Shown one piece after another: positions 29,786 through 38,153 of a stretch of DNA of 64,000 nt. The position numbers and the translations under genes were made by a program. How positions within the stretch are numbered: the first letter of the stretch is position 1; every line of letters starts with the position of its first letter. The notes under the pieces are model-generated. The model had not been told where the DNA came from and ran no database searches. It worked only from the letters and a program-made list of their open reading frames with translations. The DNA comes from Candidatus Tectimicrobiota bacterium (GTDB taxonomy: Bacteria; Tectomicrobia; Entotheonellia; Entotheonellales; Entotheonellaceae), in assembly GCA_026005175.1 (NCBI GenBank), contig BPKO01000013.1, forward strand, positions 34,721 through 98,720, read 5' to 3'.

Positions 29786-30007
29786 TCAGAGCTCGTCGGC
29801 GTCGAGGAGGCGAAAGCCCACTTTGAGCGCCACCTGGTACTCGGAGATCTTGCCGTCTTGGATGAGGCCGCGCAGCTCGGTGACCTGGAACCAGCCCAGG
29901 CCGCGCAGGGTGGCGCTGGCGCGCTCGATGGCGTTCTTGGTGGCGTCGGAGTAGCTCTCTTTCGACACCCCGACGATTTCGATGAGCTTGTACGTGCGGT
30001 TGTCCAT
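29786..30007 (-). CDS. Dodecin, flavin-binding type
   Basis: A 73-aa dodecin with the canonical YKLIEIVGVSKESYSDATKNAIERAS helix and LGWFQVTELRG containing the flavin-stacking tryptophan, then YQVALKVGFRL. GGAAGGAGGAAGG precedes the ATG. The start is the ATG at 30007; longer in-frame starts run through the promoter. Forms a pair with the tryptophan-less paralogue downstream, so mixed dodecamers are conceivable. Confidence 0.92.
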   Translation of the reverse strand: MDNRTYKLIEIVGVSKESYSDATKNAIERASATLRGLGWFQVTELRGLIQDGKISEYQVALKVGFRLLDADEL

Positions 30008-30046
30008 GGCCTTCCTCCTTCCGGCAGCGAACCCCGCTCGCTGCTG

Positions 30047-30076
30047 ACTATAGGCCCTGGGGCCGCTCCCTGTCAA
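30047..30076 (-). promoter_or_regulatory. Promoter of the dodecin/queC operon
   Basis: On the minus strand TTGACA (30076-30071) and TATAGT (30052-30047) are separated by 18 bp; 40 bp before the dodecin start. Confidence 0.65.
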
Positions 30077-30089
30077 GCGGCGCCTTGCC

Positions 30090-30118
30090 TTGACGCCGCT
30101 GGCGGGCCTTGCCATACT
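30090..30118 (+). promoter_or_regulatory. Promoter of yacG
   Basis: TTGACG (30090-30095), 17-bp spacer, CATACT (30113-30118), 26 bp before the yacG ATG. Back to back with the dodecin promoter. Confidence 0.55.
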
Positions 30119-30143
30119 AAAGACCGTATAGAGGAGGCTTGCC

Positions 30144-30341
30144 ATGGGACGCGTGCTGCGGCGCCCCTGCCCGCACTGCGGCCAGGAAGTCTGCTGGCCC
30201 GAAACGCCCACGTACCCGTTTTGCTCCGAGCGCTGCCGCCTCATCGACTTGGGGCTGTGGGCCAGCGAGCACTACCGCCTGCCGGGCGAGCCCCTGGCCG
30301 AGGAGCCGCTCGCCCCAGAACCCCCTCCGGAAGAGGCGTAA
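30144..30341 (+). CDS. yacG: DNA gyrase inhibitor/zinc-binding protein YacG
   Basis: A 65-aa protein. The zinc site is visible as CPHCGQ and [24 protein letters not shown], the YacG signature; the acidic proline-rich tail ([13 protein letters not shown]) is typical. In E. coli YacG binds GyrB. GAGGAGGC precedes the ATG; the VOC gene follows by 6 bp. Confidence 0.93.
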   Translation: MGRVLRRPCPHCGQEVCWPETPTYPFCSERCRLIDLGLWASEHYRLPGEPLAEEPLAPEPPPEEA

Positions 30342-30347
30342 CGTCCG

Positions 30348-30755
30348 ATGTCCACCCCGCCTTTTACCGTCACTGCCATGGACCACATCGTGCTGCGGGT
30401 GCGCGACTTGGAAGCGGTGCTGCACTTTTACGGCCAGGTGCTGGGCCTGCAGCCCGAGCGCCTGGAGGCCTTTCGCCGCGGAGAGGCTCCGTTTCCCTCG
30501 CTGCGCGTCAGTGCCGACACGGTGATCGACCTCCTGCCGGTCTCCGCTCCCCCGGCGGAAGCCGCCGACCTCGACCACTTCTGCCTGGTGCTGGCGACGG
30601 AGGACGTGGCAGGCCTGGTGGCCTACTTGCGCGCTCACGGCGTGCCCGTCGAAGAAGGCCCGGTGCCGCGCTGGGGGGCGCGGGGCATGGGGACCTCGGT
30701 GTACTGCCGCGATCCGGAAAACCGCCGCCTCGAGCTGCGCACTTACCCCGGCTGA
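30348..30755 (+). CDS. VOC-family (glyoxalase/dioxygenase fold) protein
   Basis: A 135-aa protein with two beta-alpha-beta-beta-beta modules: MDHIVLRVRDLEAVLHFYGQVLGL and LDHFCLVLATEDVAGLVAYLRAHGV, ending in GTSVYCRDPENRRLELRTYPG. Candidate metal ligands are His of MDHIV, His of LDHFC and Glu of RLELR. It resembles uncharacterised VOC proteins of the fosfomycin-resistance/dioxygenase group; substrate unknown. Confidence 0.85.
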   Translation: MSTPPFTVTAMDHIVLRVRDLEAVLHFYGQVLGLQPERLEAFRRGEAPFPSLRVSADTVIDLLPVSAPPAEAADLDHFCLVLATEDVAGLVAYLRAHGVPVEEGPVPRWGARGMGTSVYCRDPENRRLELRTYPG

Positions 30756-30758
30756 GCC

Positions 30759-30776
30759 GTTCTCATCCTTGAGAAC
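30759..30776 (+). terminator. Hairpin after the VOC gene
   Basis: GTTCTCA-TCCT-TGAGAAC, a perfect 7-bp stem with a 4-nt loop, three bases after the stop codon. Only a loose pyrimidine stretch follows. Confidence 0.5.
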
Positions 30777-30959
30777 CGTGGCGCCTCTTTCTTCCCTCTG
30801 AGACGCCGCGCGCCGGCGGCGCCGCCGGCCCCAGGGGACAAGAGGGCGCGTCGTTGCTTGCCCTGCGGCCATTGCGGCAGCGGCCGCCTGTGGTGGCACG
30901 CCCTTTGCGTGTACAGGACCCAGGTAGTCGACGAGCACAAGGCCGGAGACGCAGAACGG

Positions 30960-31313
30960 ATGAGGATGACGGACGTGATGCAGGCAAAACCCTTTCGCGA
31001 GGCGGCCCAGCTCCTGGCCACCTTGGCACAAGCGGGCTGCCGCCTGCGCATCGAAGGCGACCGGCTGCTGGTCTACGGGCCGCGGCGGGTGCTTACCGGC
31101 GAGCTCTGCGAGGCCATTCACCGCCACAAAATGGCCATCTTTGCCCTGCTGCTGCGCCACACCCTGGTGCGGCTGCTGCGCGTGCTCGACATGGCCCAGC
31201 CCGACATCCCGGTGGGGGTGCAGGAGGACTTTGCCGAAGCCTGGCTCGCCGCGGTGCAGCTGGTGGGAGATCCCTGGGCCGAGGACGACGAGCCCGATGT
31301 CAGGCTGGCGTAA
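30960..31313 (+). CDS. Small protein with TubC_N-like docking fold
   Basis: 117 aa from the chosen ATG. The segment [43 protein letters not shown] (read in parts) resembles TubC N-terminal docking domains of NRPS/PKS systems and mobile-element proteins; no NRPS genes are near. The C-terminal part ends in acidic [14 protein letters not shown]. The start is uncertain: ATGs at 30960, 30966 and 30978 are all in frame, the second preceded by GGATGAGG. Converges with the K+ channel gene, overlapping by 14 bp. Confidence 0.55.
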   Translation: MRMTDVMQAKPFREAAQLLATLAQAGCRLRIEGDRLLVYGPRRVLTGELCEAIHRHKMAIFALLLRHTLVRLLRVLDMAQPDIPVGVQEDFAEAWLAAVQLVGDPWAEDDEPDVRLA

Positions 31314-32325
31314 GGCGCGGCCGCTCTTCGGCAATCAGGTAGAGGCGGTCGCCGGCCTGCAGGGTGTAGGCGGCCGGCGGGTTGGTGCACAGGGTGCCGT
31401 CTTCGCGCTGCACGGCAATGGCCAGGGCGTTGTGCGCTTCTTTGAGCCACCCCAGGGCTTCGAGAAACCTCTTGCCTGCCAGGGACGGCGGCAGGGGCAC
31501 CAGGTAGAGCTCGCTGCCCTGGCGGGTGGTGAGCAGCTCCGAGATCACGCGCGTGCTGCCGGGGTTGAGCGCCGCTTGCACCAGCAGGTTGCTGGTGAGG
31601 GCGCCGCTGACGATGATCTCGTCGGCGCCCGCCAGGCGGCAGTGCGCCAGGTTGGCAGCGTCGACCAGCTCCACGCACGTGTAGAGTGCCGGGTAAGCCC
31701 GCTTGAGGGTGAGGGTGGTGAGAATGGTGCGGGCGTCGCGCGAAAAGGCATCCAGGCGCTCGTCGCCCAGCACGATGGCGGCGCGCGCCGCCCCCAGGTT
31801 GGCCCGCGCCATGGTTTCTGGCGTCACCTCGCCGCGCACAAAAAAGACCTGCTCGAGGTCGAGCGGGCTTGCGGGCAAGTCGGCCAGCAGCACCAGCGGC
31901 GCCGAGGTGGGGTCGGCGCGCAGCTCGGCGATGATCTCTTGCGCCTTGTGGTTCCAGCCACAAATGACAAAATGGTCGCGGCAGTGAAGGGGACGCATGC
32001 CGCCTCTGCGCTCCAGCTTCAGGCTCACCATGGCGCTGGCCAGGGTGGCGGTGAGCGTGCCCAGCAGGCCGATGCCGGCCAGCATGGTGAGCGAGCCGAC
32101 GATGCGGCCGCCGGTGCTCACCGGGGTGATGTCGCCGTAGCCCACCGTGGTGATGGTCACCAGCGTCCACCACAGGGCGTTGCCCGGCGACACGGCCTCA
32201 AAGTAAGCCAGCCCTGCCGTACCGCCGGCCAGTACCAACGCCAGCAAAAGGAGCATCTTGAGGACATTGGCCTGCCGCAAGGCACGCCCCAGGCGGCGCC
32301 AGCGGCCGGCAAGCGCGCTGCGCAT
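31300..32325 (-). CDS. Potassium channel protein with RCK/TrkA domains
   Basis: A 341-aa ion channel. Two transmembrane helices (about 22-44 and 78-105) flank the K+ selectivity filter TTVGYGD. An RCK N domain follows (about 112-235; [19 protein letters not shown]), then a TrkA_C-like domain (about 250-335; [28 protein letters not shown]). The RCK nucleotide site is GxNxxA rather than GxGxxG. Likely gated by ligands or divalent ions binding RCK (family knowledge). Confidence 0.9.
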   Translation of the reverse strand: MRSALAGRWRRLGRALRQANVLKMLLLLALVLAGGTAGLAYFEAVSPGNALWWTLVTITTVGYGDITPVSTGGRIVGSLTMLAGIGLLGTLTATLASAMVSLKLERRGGMRPLHCRDHFVICGWNHKAQEIIAELRADPTSAPLVLLADLPASPLDLEQVFFVRGEVTPETMARANLGAARAAIVLGDERLDAFSRDARTILTTLTLKRAYPALYTCVELVDAANLAHCRLAGADEIIVSGALTSNLLVQAALNPGSTRVISELLTTRQGSELYLVPLPPSLAGKRFLEALGWLKEAHNALAIAVQREDGTLCTNPPAAYTLQAGDRLYLIAEERPRLTPA

Positions 32326-32444
32326 GGCTCCTGTCCCGCGTTCGGATGCCCCCGCCCGGGGACTGGCCGCCGCCCGGCGGGGCTCGTATAACAGTATGCC
32401 TGGCTGCTGCCGCCGTCGCCAGTCCCCTGGGAGAGGAGAGCCGC

Positions 32445-33242
32445 ATGCTGGTGCTCTTTACCGACTTTGGTACCCGTGACGCCTACGTGGCGCAAATGAA
32501 GGGGGTGATTGCCAGCCTTAACCCCCGCGTTCCCATCCTCGACCTCACCCACGAAGCCGGGCAGTTTGCCATCGCCCAGGCGGCATACTTGCTGGCCAAG
32601 TGCGTGGCCTACTTTCCCGCCGGCACGGTGTGCGTGGCGGTGGTCGACCCCGGGGTGGGCACCGCCCGCCGCGCCGCGGTGGTGGTCACCGCCGCCGGCA
32701 AGTTTTACGTCGGCCCCGACAACGGCCTCTTTACGTACGTGCTGGCGCGCGAGGGCCTGCAGGCCGCTTACGAGCTCACCAACCCGCAGTACTTTCGCAG
32801 CCCCCAGGTGGCTCCCACGTTCCATGGCCGCGACCTCTTTGCCCCGGTGGCGGCGTACCTCACTCTGGGGGTGCCGCCGCAGGCCATGGGGCCGCCGCTT
32901 GCCGAGCTGGTGCGGCTGCCGCTGCCGCAGCCGCGCCTTGCCGGCGACACGGCGTACGGCGAGGTGGTGCACATCGACCACTTTGGCAACGTGATCACCA
33001 ACATTCCCCCGGCCTTTGTGGCGCCGCTGGCCTACGGCGCGCTTCTGGAAGTCACCCTTGCCGGCCGCACCTGGCAGGTGCCTTACCTGCGCACGTACGG
33101 CGAGGGGCAGGCGGGGCAGCTCCTTTGCCTGCGCAACAGCGACGACGAAGTCGAGGTGGCGCTGCCGCAGGGCAGCGCCGCGCAGCGGTGCCAGGCGCAG
33201 GTGGGCATGGCGGTGCGCCTGCGCCGGCTTGAGCCGGCCTGA
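32445..33242 (+). CDS. SAM hydroxide adenosyltransferase (DUF62/chlorinase-fluorinase superfamily)
   Basis: A 265-aa enzyme that splits S-adenosylmethionine with hydroxide to adenosine and methionine. N-terminal [38 protein letters not shown]-type [25 protein letters not shown] and the C-terminal [12 protein letters not shown] are the family signatures; the Asp-Arg-His set of the hydroxide enzymes is compatible. The halogenase-specific 23-residue insertion is not apparent, so a fluorinase or chlorinase role is unlikely. GAGAGGAGAG precedes the ATG at 32445. Confidence 0.9.
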   Translation: MLVLFTDFGTRDAYVAQMKGVIASLNPRVPILDLTHEAGQFAIAQAAYLLAKCVAYFPAGTVCVAVVDPGVGTARRAAVVVTAAGKFYVGPDNGLFTYVLAREGLQAAYELTNPQYFRSPQVAPTFHGRDLFAPVAAYLTLGVPPQAMGPPLAELVRLPLPQPRLAGDTAYGEVVHIDHFGNVITNIPPAFVAPLAYGALLEVTLAGRTWQVPYLRTYGEGQAGQLLCLRNSDDEVEVALPQGSAAQRCQAQVGMAVRLRRLEPA

Positions 33243-33257
33243 AGCGCGCGGTATAAT
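33229..33257 (+). promoter_or_regulatory. Promoter of the acyl-CoA dehydrogenase gene
   Basis: TTGAGC (33229-33234), 17-bp spacer, TATAAT (33252-33257; consensus -10), 33 bp before the ATG. The -35 overlaps the stop region of the previous gene. Confidence 0.65.
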
Positions 33258-33290
33258 GCCGCCGGCCACCGCTGGCAAGAGGGGAGAGAG

Positions 33291-34445
33291 ATGGACTTTC
33301 GCTTCACGCCCGAACAGGAAGCCTTTCGCCAGGAAGTGCGCGCGTTTTTGCGCCAGGAGCTGCCCGAGCCGCCGCCCATTCCCGAAGACGCCTGGATCAT
33401 CGGCTTTGACCGCGCCTTTTCCAAGAAGCTGGCGGCACGGGGCTGGATCGGCCTCACCTGGCCCAAAGAGTACGGCGGCCAGGGGCGCAGCTACCTCGAC
33501 CGCCTCATCCTCACCGAGGAGCTGCTGCGCCACGGGGCGCCGGTGGCGGCGCACTGGATCGGCGACCGCCAGATGGGACCGGCCATCCTGCGCTTTGGCA
33601 CCCCGCAGCAGAAAGCCAAGTATTTGCCGGGGATCATCTCTGGCGACCTCGTCTTCTGCATCGGCATGAGCGAGCCGGGCGCCGGCTCCGACTTGGCCGG
33701 GCTGCAGACGCGCGCGGTCGAGGAAGGCGACTACTACGTCCTCAACGGCCAGAAGATCTGGACCAGCTTTGCCCACCTGGCCGATTACTGCTACCTGGTG
33801 GCGCGCACCAACCCCGACGTGCCCAAGCACAAGGGGATCAGCGAGTTCATCGTCGACATGAAGACCCCGGGCATCACCATCAAGCCCATTGTCGACATGA
33901 CCGGGGCGCACCACTTCAACGAGGTCTTCTTCGACCAGGTGAGGATTCCCAAAGACTGCCTGGTGGGGGAGAAAGACCGCGGCTGGTACCAGATTGCCAC
34001 CCAGCTTGACTACGAGCGCAGCGGCATCGAGCGCCTGATGAGCAACTACCCCCTCATGGGGCTGCTCACCGAGCATGTCAAGCGCACCGGCCTGGCGCGC
34101 CGCGAGACGGTGCGCCACCGCCTGGCGCAGCTGCACATCGAGTTCGCCATGGGCCGCTTTCTCGTTTACAAAGTGGCCTGGCTGCTCAGCCAGGGGGTGG
34201 TGCCCAACGCCGAGGCGGCGGCGGCCAAGGCCTTCTGCACCGAGTTCGAGCAGCGCCTGGCGCAGGCAGCCAGCGAGCTGCTGGGCGGCTACGGGCTGCT
34301 GCTGCCCGGCTCGCCCCGGGCGCTGTACAACGGCCGCGTGGCACGCAACGTCCTCTATGCCCCAGCCTACACCATCCAGGGCGGCACTTCGACTATCCTG
34401 CGCAACATCATTGCCCAGCGCGGCCTGGGCCTGCCGCCGGGATAG
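33291..34445 (+). CDS. Acyl-CoA dehydrogenase family protein
   Basis: A 384-aa flavoenzyme with the N-terminal helical domain (MDFRFTPEQEAFRQEVRAFL), FAD/substrate motifs CIGMSEPGAGSDLAGLQTRA and NGQKIWTSFAHLADYCYLVART (in parts), and the C-terminal helical domain ending YTIQGGTSTILRNIIAQRGLGLP. A glutamate at the usual short/medium-chain catalytic position is not evident (the C-terminal region reads YAPAYTIQGGTS), so it may act on cholate-, isobutyryl- or other branched acyl-CoAs. Electrons would go to ETF, possibly the etfBA encoded 16 kb away. Confidence 0.9.
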   Translation: MDFRFTPEQEAFRQEVRAFLRQELPEPPPIPEDAWIIGFDRAFSKKLAARGWIGLTWPKEYGGQGRSYLDRLILTEELLRHGAPVAAHWIGDRQMGPAILRFGTPQQKAKYLPGIISGDLVFCIGMSEPGAGSDLAGLQTRAVEEGDYYVLNGQKIWTSFAHLADYCYLVARTNPDVPKHKGISEFIVDMKTPGITIKPIVDMTGAHHFNEVFFDQVRIPKDCLVGEKDRGWYQIATQLDYERSGIERLMSNYPLMGLLTEHVKRTGLARRETVRHRLAQLHIEFAMGRFLVYKVAWLLSQGVVPNAEAAAAKAFCTEFEQRLAQAASELLGGYGLLLPGSPRALYNGRVARNVLYAPAYTIQGGTSTILRNIIAQRGLGLPPG

Positions 34446-34446
34446 C

Positions 34447-35370
34447 CTAGCCCAGGCTGCCGATGGTGATGGGCACCGGCATGAAGCAAAGGACAAAAAT
34501 CGCCAGGGCGGCCGCCGCCATGCTCAGGCTGCGGCGGTCGAGCGGCAAGTAAGGGTCGAGAATCAGCGGGTGGCGCAGGCTGGTGAGCCAGCCAAAAAAG
34601 GCCCAGAAGAACCAGCCGGGAAAGAGGAAGCCCAGCACCAGCAAGGCGGCAATCACCGCCCGCGACACGTAGCGGGCGTAGCGGCCCAGCAGGGCGTACA
34701 GGATGTGGCCGCCGTCGAGCTGGCCAATGGGCAGCAAGTTGAGCATGGTCACCAGCAGGCCAAACCAGCCGGCCACCCCCACGCTGTTGATGTGCAGGGC
34801 ATAGCCTTCGGGAACGGGGCCAACGAGCAGGCGGCCGATGGCTTGCAGCAGCAGGGGCTCGCCGAAGTAAATGCCTGCCGCGGTGCCGTGAATGGGCACC
34901 ACGGTGGCGGTGGCGTAGGCGTAGATCACCGCCGGCAGGGCGACGCAGAAGCCCGCCAGGGGGCCGGCGGCGCCCACCTGCAGCAGGGCGCGGCGGTGGC
35001 GGGCCGGCGACCTCATGCGGATAAAGGCGCCCAGGGTGCCCAGGAAAAAGAGCGGCGGCGGCGCCGGAATGAAGTAGGGCAGGGTGACGTCCATGCCGTA
35101 GTAGCGCGCCGTGAGGTAGTGGCCCATTTCGTGCGCCAGCAAAATGGCCAGCAGCGTTCCCGCATAGGGCAAGCCGCGGTAGAACTCGCCCGGGTGCGCC
35201 AGGGGGTTGAGCCCCTCCATGACCATGCCCGCCACCACCGTGGTCACCACCGTCATCACGAAAAGCAAGACGTGGGTGTGGTAGTTGGGGCGCGTCGTGG
35301 GGGCAGGGCGCCAGAGGCGGGCCAGGCCGTTTTCGGAAGGATCGAGCCGGGGTGAGCTGTAAGGCCGCAT
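34447..35370 (-). CDS. Site-2 protease-like M50 metallopeptidase
   Basis: A 307-aa polytopic membrane protease with at least six hydrophobic segments. Zinc site LAHEMGHYL (HExxH) in the second membrane helix and the distal LPIGQLDGGHIL motif. It is of the EGY1/PSMD-type bacterial class with an internal FIRMRSPARHRRALLQVGAAGPLAGF loop (read in parts). Likely cleaves a membrane-bound substrate; no anti-sigma gene adjacent. Converges with the acyl-CoA dehydrogenase, 1 bp apart. Confidence 0.88.
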   Translation of the reverse strand: MRPYSSPRLDPSENGLARLWRPAPTTRPNYHTHVLLFVMTVVTTVVAGMVMEGLNPLAHPGEFYRGLPYAGTLLAILLAHEMGHYLTARYYGMDVTLPYFIPAPPPLFFLGTLGAFIRMRSPARHRRALLQVGAAGPLAGFCVALPAVIYAYATATVVPIHGTAAGIYFGEPLLLQAIGRLLVGPVPEGYALHINSVGVAGWFGLLVTMLNLLPIGQLDGGHILYALLGRYARYVSRAVIAALLVLGFLFPGWFFWAFFGWLTSLRHPLILDPYLPLDRRSLSMAAAALAIFVLCFMPVPITIGSLG

Positions 35371-35389
35371 GGCTGCCTCCCTGCGCCGC

Positions 35390-36337
35390 TTAGGGGGTGG
35401 CCGGAGCCGGGCGCTGCTCGAAGTAAGGGATGATCTCCTGCGCGTAGTAAGCCAGCTGCGTGATGAGCTGCGCGGGCGGGCACACCGGCCAGAGGACGAA
35501 CTTGGTCAGCCCGTGCTCGACGTAGCGCTGCAGGGCCTCGCGGCACGCCTCGGGGGTGCCCACGGCGCTGCGCGGCAGCACCAGCTCGGGCGGCCGCCGG
35601 CGGTTGCCAGCAAAAACCGCGGTGACGTGGCGCCGGGCGCGCTCGCCGTCGCGGTCGACGTGGCAAAAGACGATGCTGCCGGCCTCGATCTCCTCGTCGG
35701 CGCGGCCGCAAGCCGCGGCGTAAGCGGCGATTTTCTCCATCCCGGCGGCAAACTCCTCGGGGGTGACGAAGGAAGCAAACCAGCCGTCGGCCAGCTGCGC
35801 CACGCGCTTGAGGGCGCGGTCGCTGCGCCCGCCCACCCAGAGGTCGATTTTCTTGGTGGGCCGCGGCGTCAGCGTGACGTCGTCAAAGTGGTAAAAGCGG
35901 CCGTGGTGGCTGACGTGGGTCTGCGACCACAGCTTGCGCAGCACCACGATGGCCTCGTCGGTCATCGCCGCCCGCTGCGCGAGCGGCACGTTGAAGGCGG
36001 CCACTTCCGCCTCGTCGGCGCCCAGGCCCACGGCCATGATGACGCGGCCGCCCGAGAGGTAGTCGAGGGTGGCGATTTCCTTGGCCACGGCGATGGGGTG
36101 GCGCAGGGGAAGGATCATCACGCTGGGGCCGAACTTGAGCCGCTGCGTGCGCGCGGCAATGGCGGCCATTACCGGCACGATGGCCAAGGTGGGGTGCGGC
36201 GCCAGCACGTGGTCGCTCAGCCAGATGGAGTCGAGGCCCCAGGCCTCGGCTTTGTCGATGTACTCAAAGAGGGTGGCGGCGTCCGGCAGGCCCTGCTGCC
36301 AGAGGCCCAGGCCGATGCCCATTTTGATGCTGCCCAT
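35390..36337 (-). CDS. LLM-class (F420/FMN-dependent) oxidoreductase
   Basis: A 315-aa luciferase-like TIM-barrel protein: KMGIGLGLWQQGLPDAATLF, WLSDHVLAPHP, RLKFGPSVMILPLRHPIAVAKEIATLDYLSGGRVI (in parts), VGLGADEAEVAAF and LWVGGRSDRALKRVAQLADGWF. This layout fits F420-dependent TIGR03619-type oxidoreductases, but FMN use cannot be excluded. No F420 biosynthesis gene is in the window. The M50 protease gene follows by 19 bp and may be cotranscribed. Confidence 0.85.
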   Translation of the reverse strand: MGSIKMGIGLGLWQQGLPDAATLFEYIDKAEAWGLDSIWLSDHVLAPHPTLAIVPVMAAIAARTQRLKFGPSVMILPLRHPIAVAKEIATLDYLSGGRVIMAVGLGADEAEVAAFNVPLAQRAAMTDEAIVVLRKLWSQTHVSHHGRFYHFDDVTLTPRPTKKIDLWVGGRSDRALKRVAQLADGWFASFVTPEEFAAGMEKIAAYAAACGRADEEIEAGSIVFCHVDRDGERARRHVTAVFAGNRRRPPELVLPRSAVGTPEACREALQRYVEHGLTKFVLWPVCPPAQLITQLAYYAQEIIPYFEQRPAPATP

Positions 36338-36351
36338 GGCCGTGTCTCCCT

Positions 36352-36381
36352 TTGTCTGCCCAGGCGGACCGAAGCTATTGT
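36352..36381 (+). promoter_or_regulatory. Possible promoter of the DUF190-CBS/crcB operon
   Basis: TTGTCT (36352-36357), 18-bp spacer, TATTGT (36376-36381), 57 bp before the ATG. I looked for a fluoride (crcB) riboswitch in the leader and did not find a convincing one. Confidence 0.4.
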
Positions 36382-36438
36382 AGCCGCTTTGGGGGGGCGA
36401 GGCAAATCGCCCGGCAGCGTCCCTGAAAAGGAGCCTGC

Positions 36439-37671
36439 ATGCCCAGAGGACAGCGCATTACCGTTTACTTTGGCGAGTCAGACCGCTGGCAGCACCAGTC
36501 GCTGGCCATGGCGCTGCTCGAGCTGCTGCGGCGCGAGGGCTGCAGCGGCGCCACCCTGACCCGTGGCGTGGCCGGCTTTGGCGCCGGCAGCCGCATCAAG
36601 ACCAGCGCCGTGCTGCGCCTCTCTTTCGACTTGCCCCTGGTGCTCACCGTGGTGGACACGCCGCCGCGCGTGGCGCGCCTGCTGCCCAAAATCGGCGAGA
36701 TGGTGGGCGGCGGCCTCATCACCGTCGAGGAAGTGGAGATCTACCAGTACAGCTCGCCGTTCAAGGACGCCCTGCCCGAGCTGCCGGTGCGCGAGGCAAT
36801 GACCACCGCGGTGGTGAGCGTGTCGCCCGACACGCCGCTGGCCGCCGCCCTGGAACTCCTGTTGCAGCACCCCTTTACGGCCCTGCCGGTGGTGGACGCG
36901 CAGCGCCGGGTGGTGGGGATGCTGCGCGAGGCCGACCTGGTGCAGGCCGAGGCGGTGCGGGCCGCACCGGAGCGTACCCCCGTGGCGGCGGTGATGCAGC
37001 GCGAGGTGCTGACCACCACGCCCGAGACCTCCATCCGCGAGGTGGCCCACCGCATGCTGCACAGCGACGTCAGGCAGCTGCCGGTGGTCGATGCCGCGGG
37101 GACCCTGCAAGGGATCATCAGCCGCATCGACTTGCTGCGCGTCGTCGGCGCCGGCTACTTGCCGCAGGAAGGGCCGCAGCCCGCCGCCGTGCCCACCGGC
37201 GGCCCCGAGGTGCCGGTGGCCCACCTCATGCAGCAGCCCGCGCCCACCGTTCCCCTCACCGCGTCCCTGGCCGAGGTGGTGCACACCATCCTCGGCAGCG
37301 CCGCCCGCTGCGCCCTGGTCGTCGATGCCGAGGGGTGCCTGAGGGGCATCGTCACCCCCAGCGACTTGGTGTGGCGCCTCGACCCGCAGGCCCACCCCGG
37401 CCTCTGGCAGACGCTGCGCAGCCACTTGCCCTTGCTTGGCCACCGCGCCGCTCGCCAGGCGGTCCGCAAAGCCACCGCCAAGCAGGCGGAAGAAGTCATG
37501 AGCGCCCCGGTGGTGACCGTGGCGCCGCAGACGCCGGTGCGCACCGCGTTGCTGCTGGCCACGCAGCAGGGCCTGAAGCGCCTGCCGGTGGTAGACGCGC
37601 AGCAGCGGCCGCTGGGCCTGGTAAGCCGCAAGGAGCTGCTGCGCGCCGTGCTGCGGGGTGCCGGCGAATGA
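36439..37671 (+). CDS. DUF190 domain fused to four CBS domains
   Basis: A 410-aa soluble protein. Residues 5-105 are a DUF190 domain (RITVYFGESDRWQHQSLAMALLELL, GAGSRIKTSAVLRLSFDLPLVLTVVD in parts); the rest is four CBS motifs at about 115-170, 180-235, 255-315 and 350-405 (for example VREAMTTAVVSVSPDTPLAAAL and TALPVVDAQRRVVGMLREADL). DUF190 is repeatedly linked to crcB fluoride channels. Here crcB overlaps the stop by ATGA, so DUF190-CBS probably modulates the channel in response to an adenine nucleotide bound by the CBS pairs (inference). Confidence 0.88.
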   Translation: MPRGQRITVYFGESDRWQHQSLAMALLELLRREGCSGATLTRGVAGFGAGSRIKTSAVLRLSFDLPLVLTVVDTPPRVARLLPKIGEMVGGGLITVEEVEIYQYSSPFKDALPELPVREAMTTAVVSVSPDTPLAAALELLLQHPFTALPVVDAQRRVVGMLREADLVQAEAVRAAPERTPVAAVMQREVLTTTPETSIREVAHRMLHSDVRQLPVVDAAGTLQGIISRIDLLRVVGAGYLPQEGPQPAAVPTGGPEVPVAHLMQQPAPTVPLTASLAEVVHTILGSAARCALVVDAEGCLRGIVTPSDLVWRLDPQAHPGLWQTLRSHLPLLGHRAARQAVRKATAKQAEEVMSAPVVTVAPQTPVRTALLLATQQGLKRLPVVDAQQRPLGLVSRKELLRAVLRGAGE

Positions 37672-38042
37672 CGCGCTATCTGTGGATCGGCCTGGGCGGC
37701 TGCCTGGGGGCCATCGCCCGCTACCTGCTGGTTGGCTGGGCAGCGCAGCGGTGGGGCACGACGTTTCCCTACGGCACCTTGCTTGTCAACGTCAGCGGCA
37801 GCTTCCTGCTCTGCTTTCTTGCCGAGGTGCTGAGCACCCGCCTGGCGCTTTACCCCACCCTGCGCCTGGCGCTGACGGTGGGCTTCCTGGGGGCCTACAC
37901 GACTTTTTCCACGTTTAGCTACGAGTGGCTGCAGCTGGCGCAAGACGGCAACGGCTGGCAGAGCCTCGGCTACCTCCTGGGCAGCGTCCTGGGTGGCGGG
38001 CTTGCCGGCCTTCTGGGCTTGCTGCTGGGGCGGGGGCTGTAA
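37668..38042 (+). CDS. crcB: Fluoride channel CrcB/Fluc
   Basis: A 124-aa, four-helix membrane protein that forms dual-topology dimers exporting fluoride. GLGGCLGAIARYLL at the N terminus, FPYGTLLVNVSGSFLL with the conserved Asn, and GFLGAYTTFSTFSYEW with the Phe/Thr pore track are all present. ATGA overlap with the DUF190-CBS gene implies coupled translation. Confidence 0.95.
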   Translation: MTRYLWIGLGGCLGAIARYLLVGWAAQRWGTTFPYGTLLVNVSGSFLLCFLAEVLSTRLALYPTLRLALTVGFLGAYTTFSTFSYEWLQLAQDGNGWQSLGYLLGSVLGGGLAGLLGLLLGRGL

Positions 38043-38153
38043 GCCGTCTACGCCCCTCGACAGGCGCCGGGTCCGGCCGCTTGACCTCGCACGCAGGGTG
38101 AAGAGCCCCAGCCGCATCAGGAGGGCTCCTCGTTCCCTTAGCACCGCCGGCCC

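Noticed and set aside
32445-33242. Fluorinase or chlorinase activity for the SAM-cleaving enzyme, given crcB nearby
   Set aside because: No halogenase-type insertion is visible and the sequence fits the common hydroxide-adding group; the crcB gene is 4.4 kb away in another operon.
36338-36438. Possible fluoride riboswitch before the DUF190-CBS/crcB operon
   Set aside because: The conserved crcB-motif elements could not be found in the leader.
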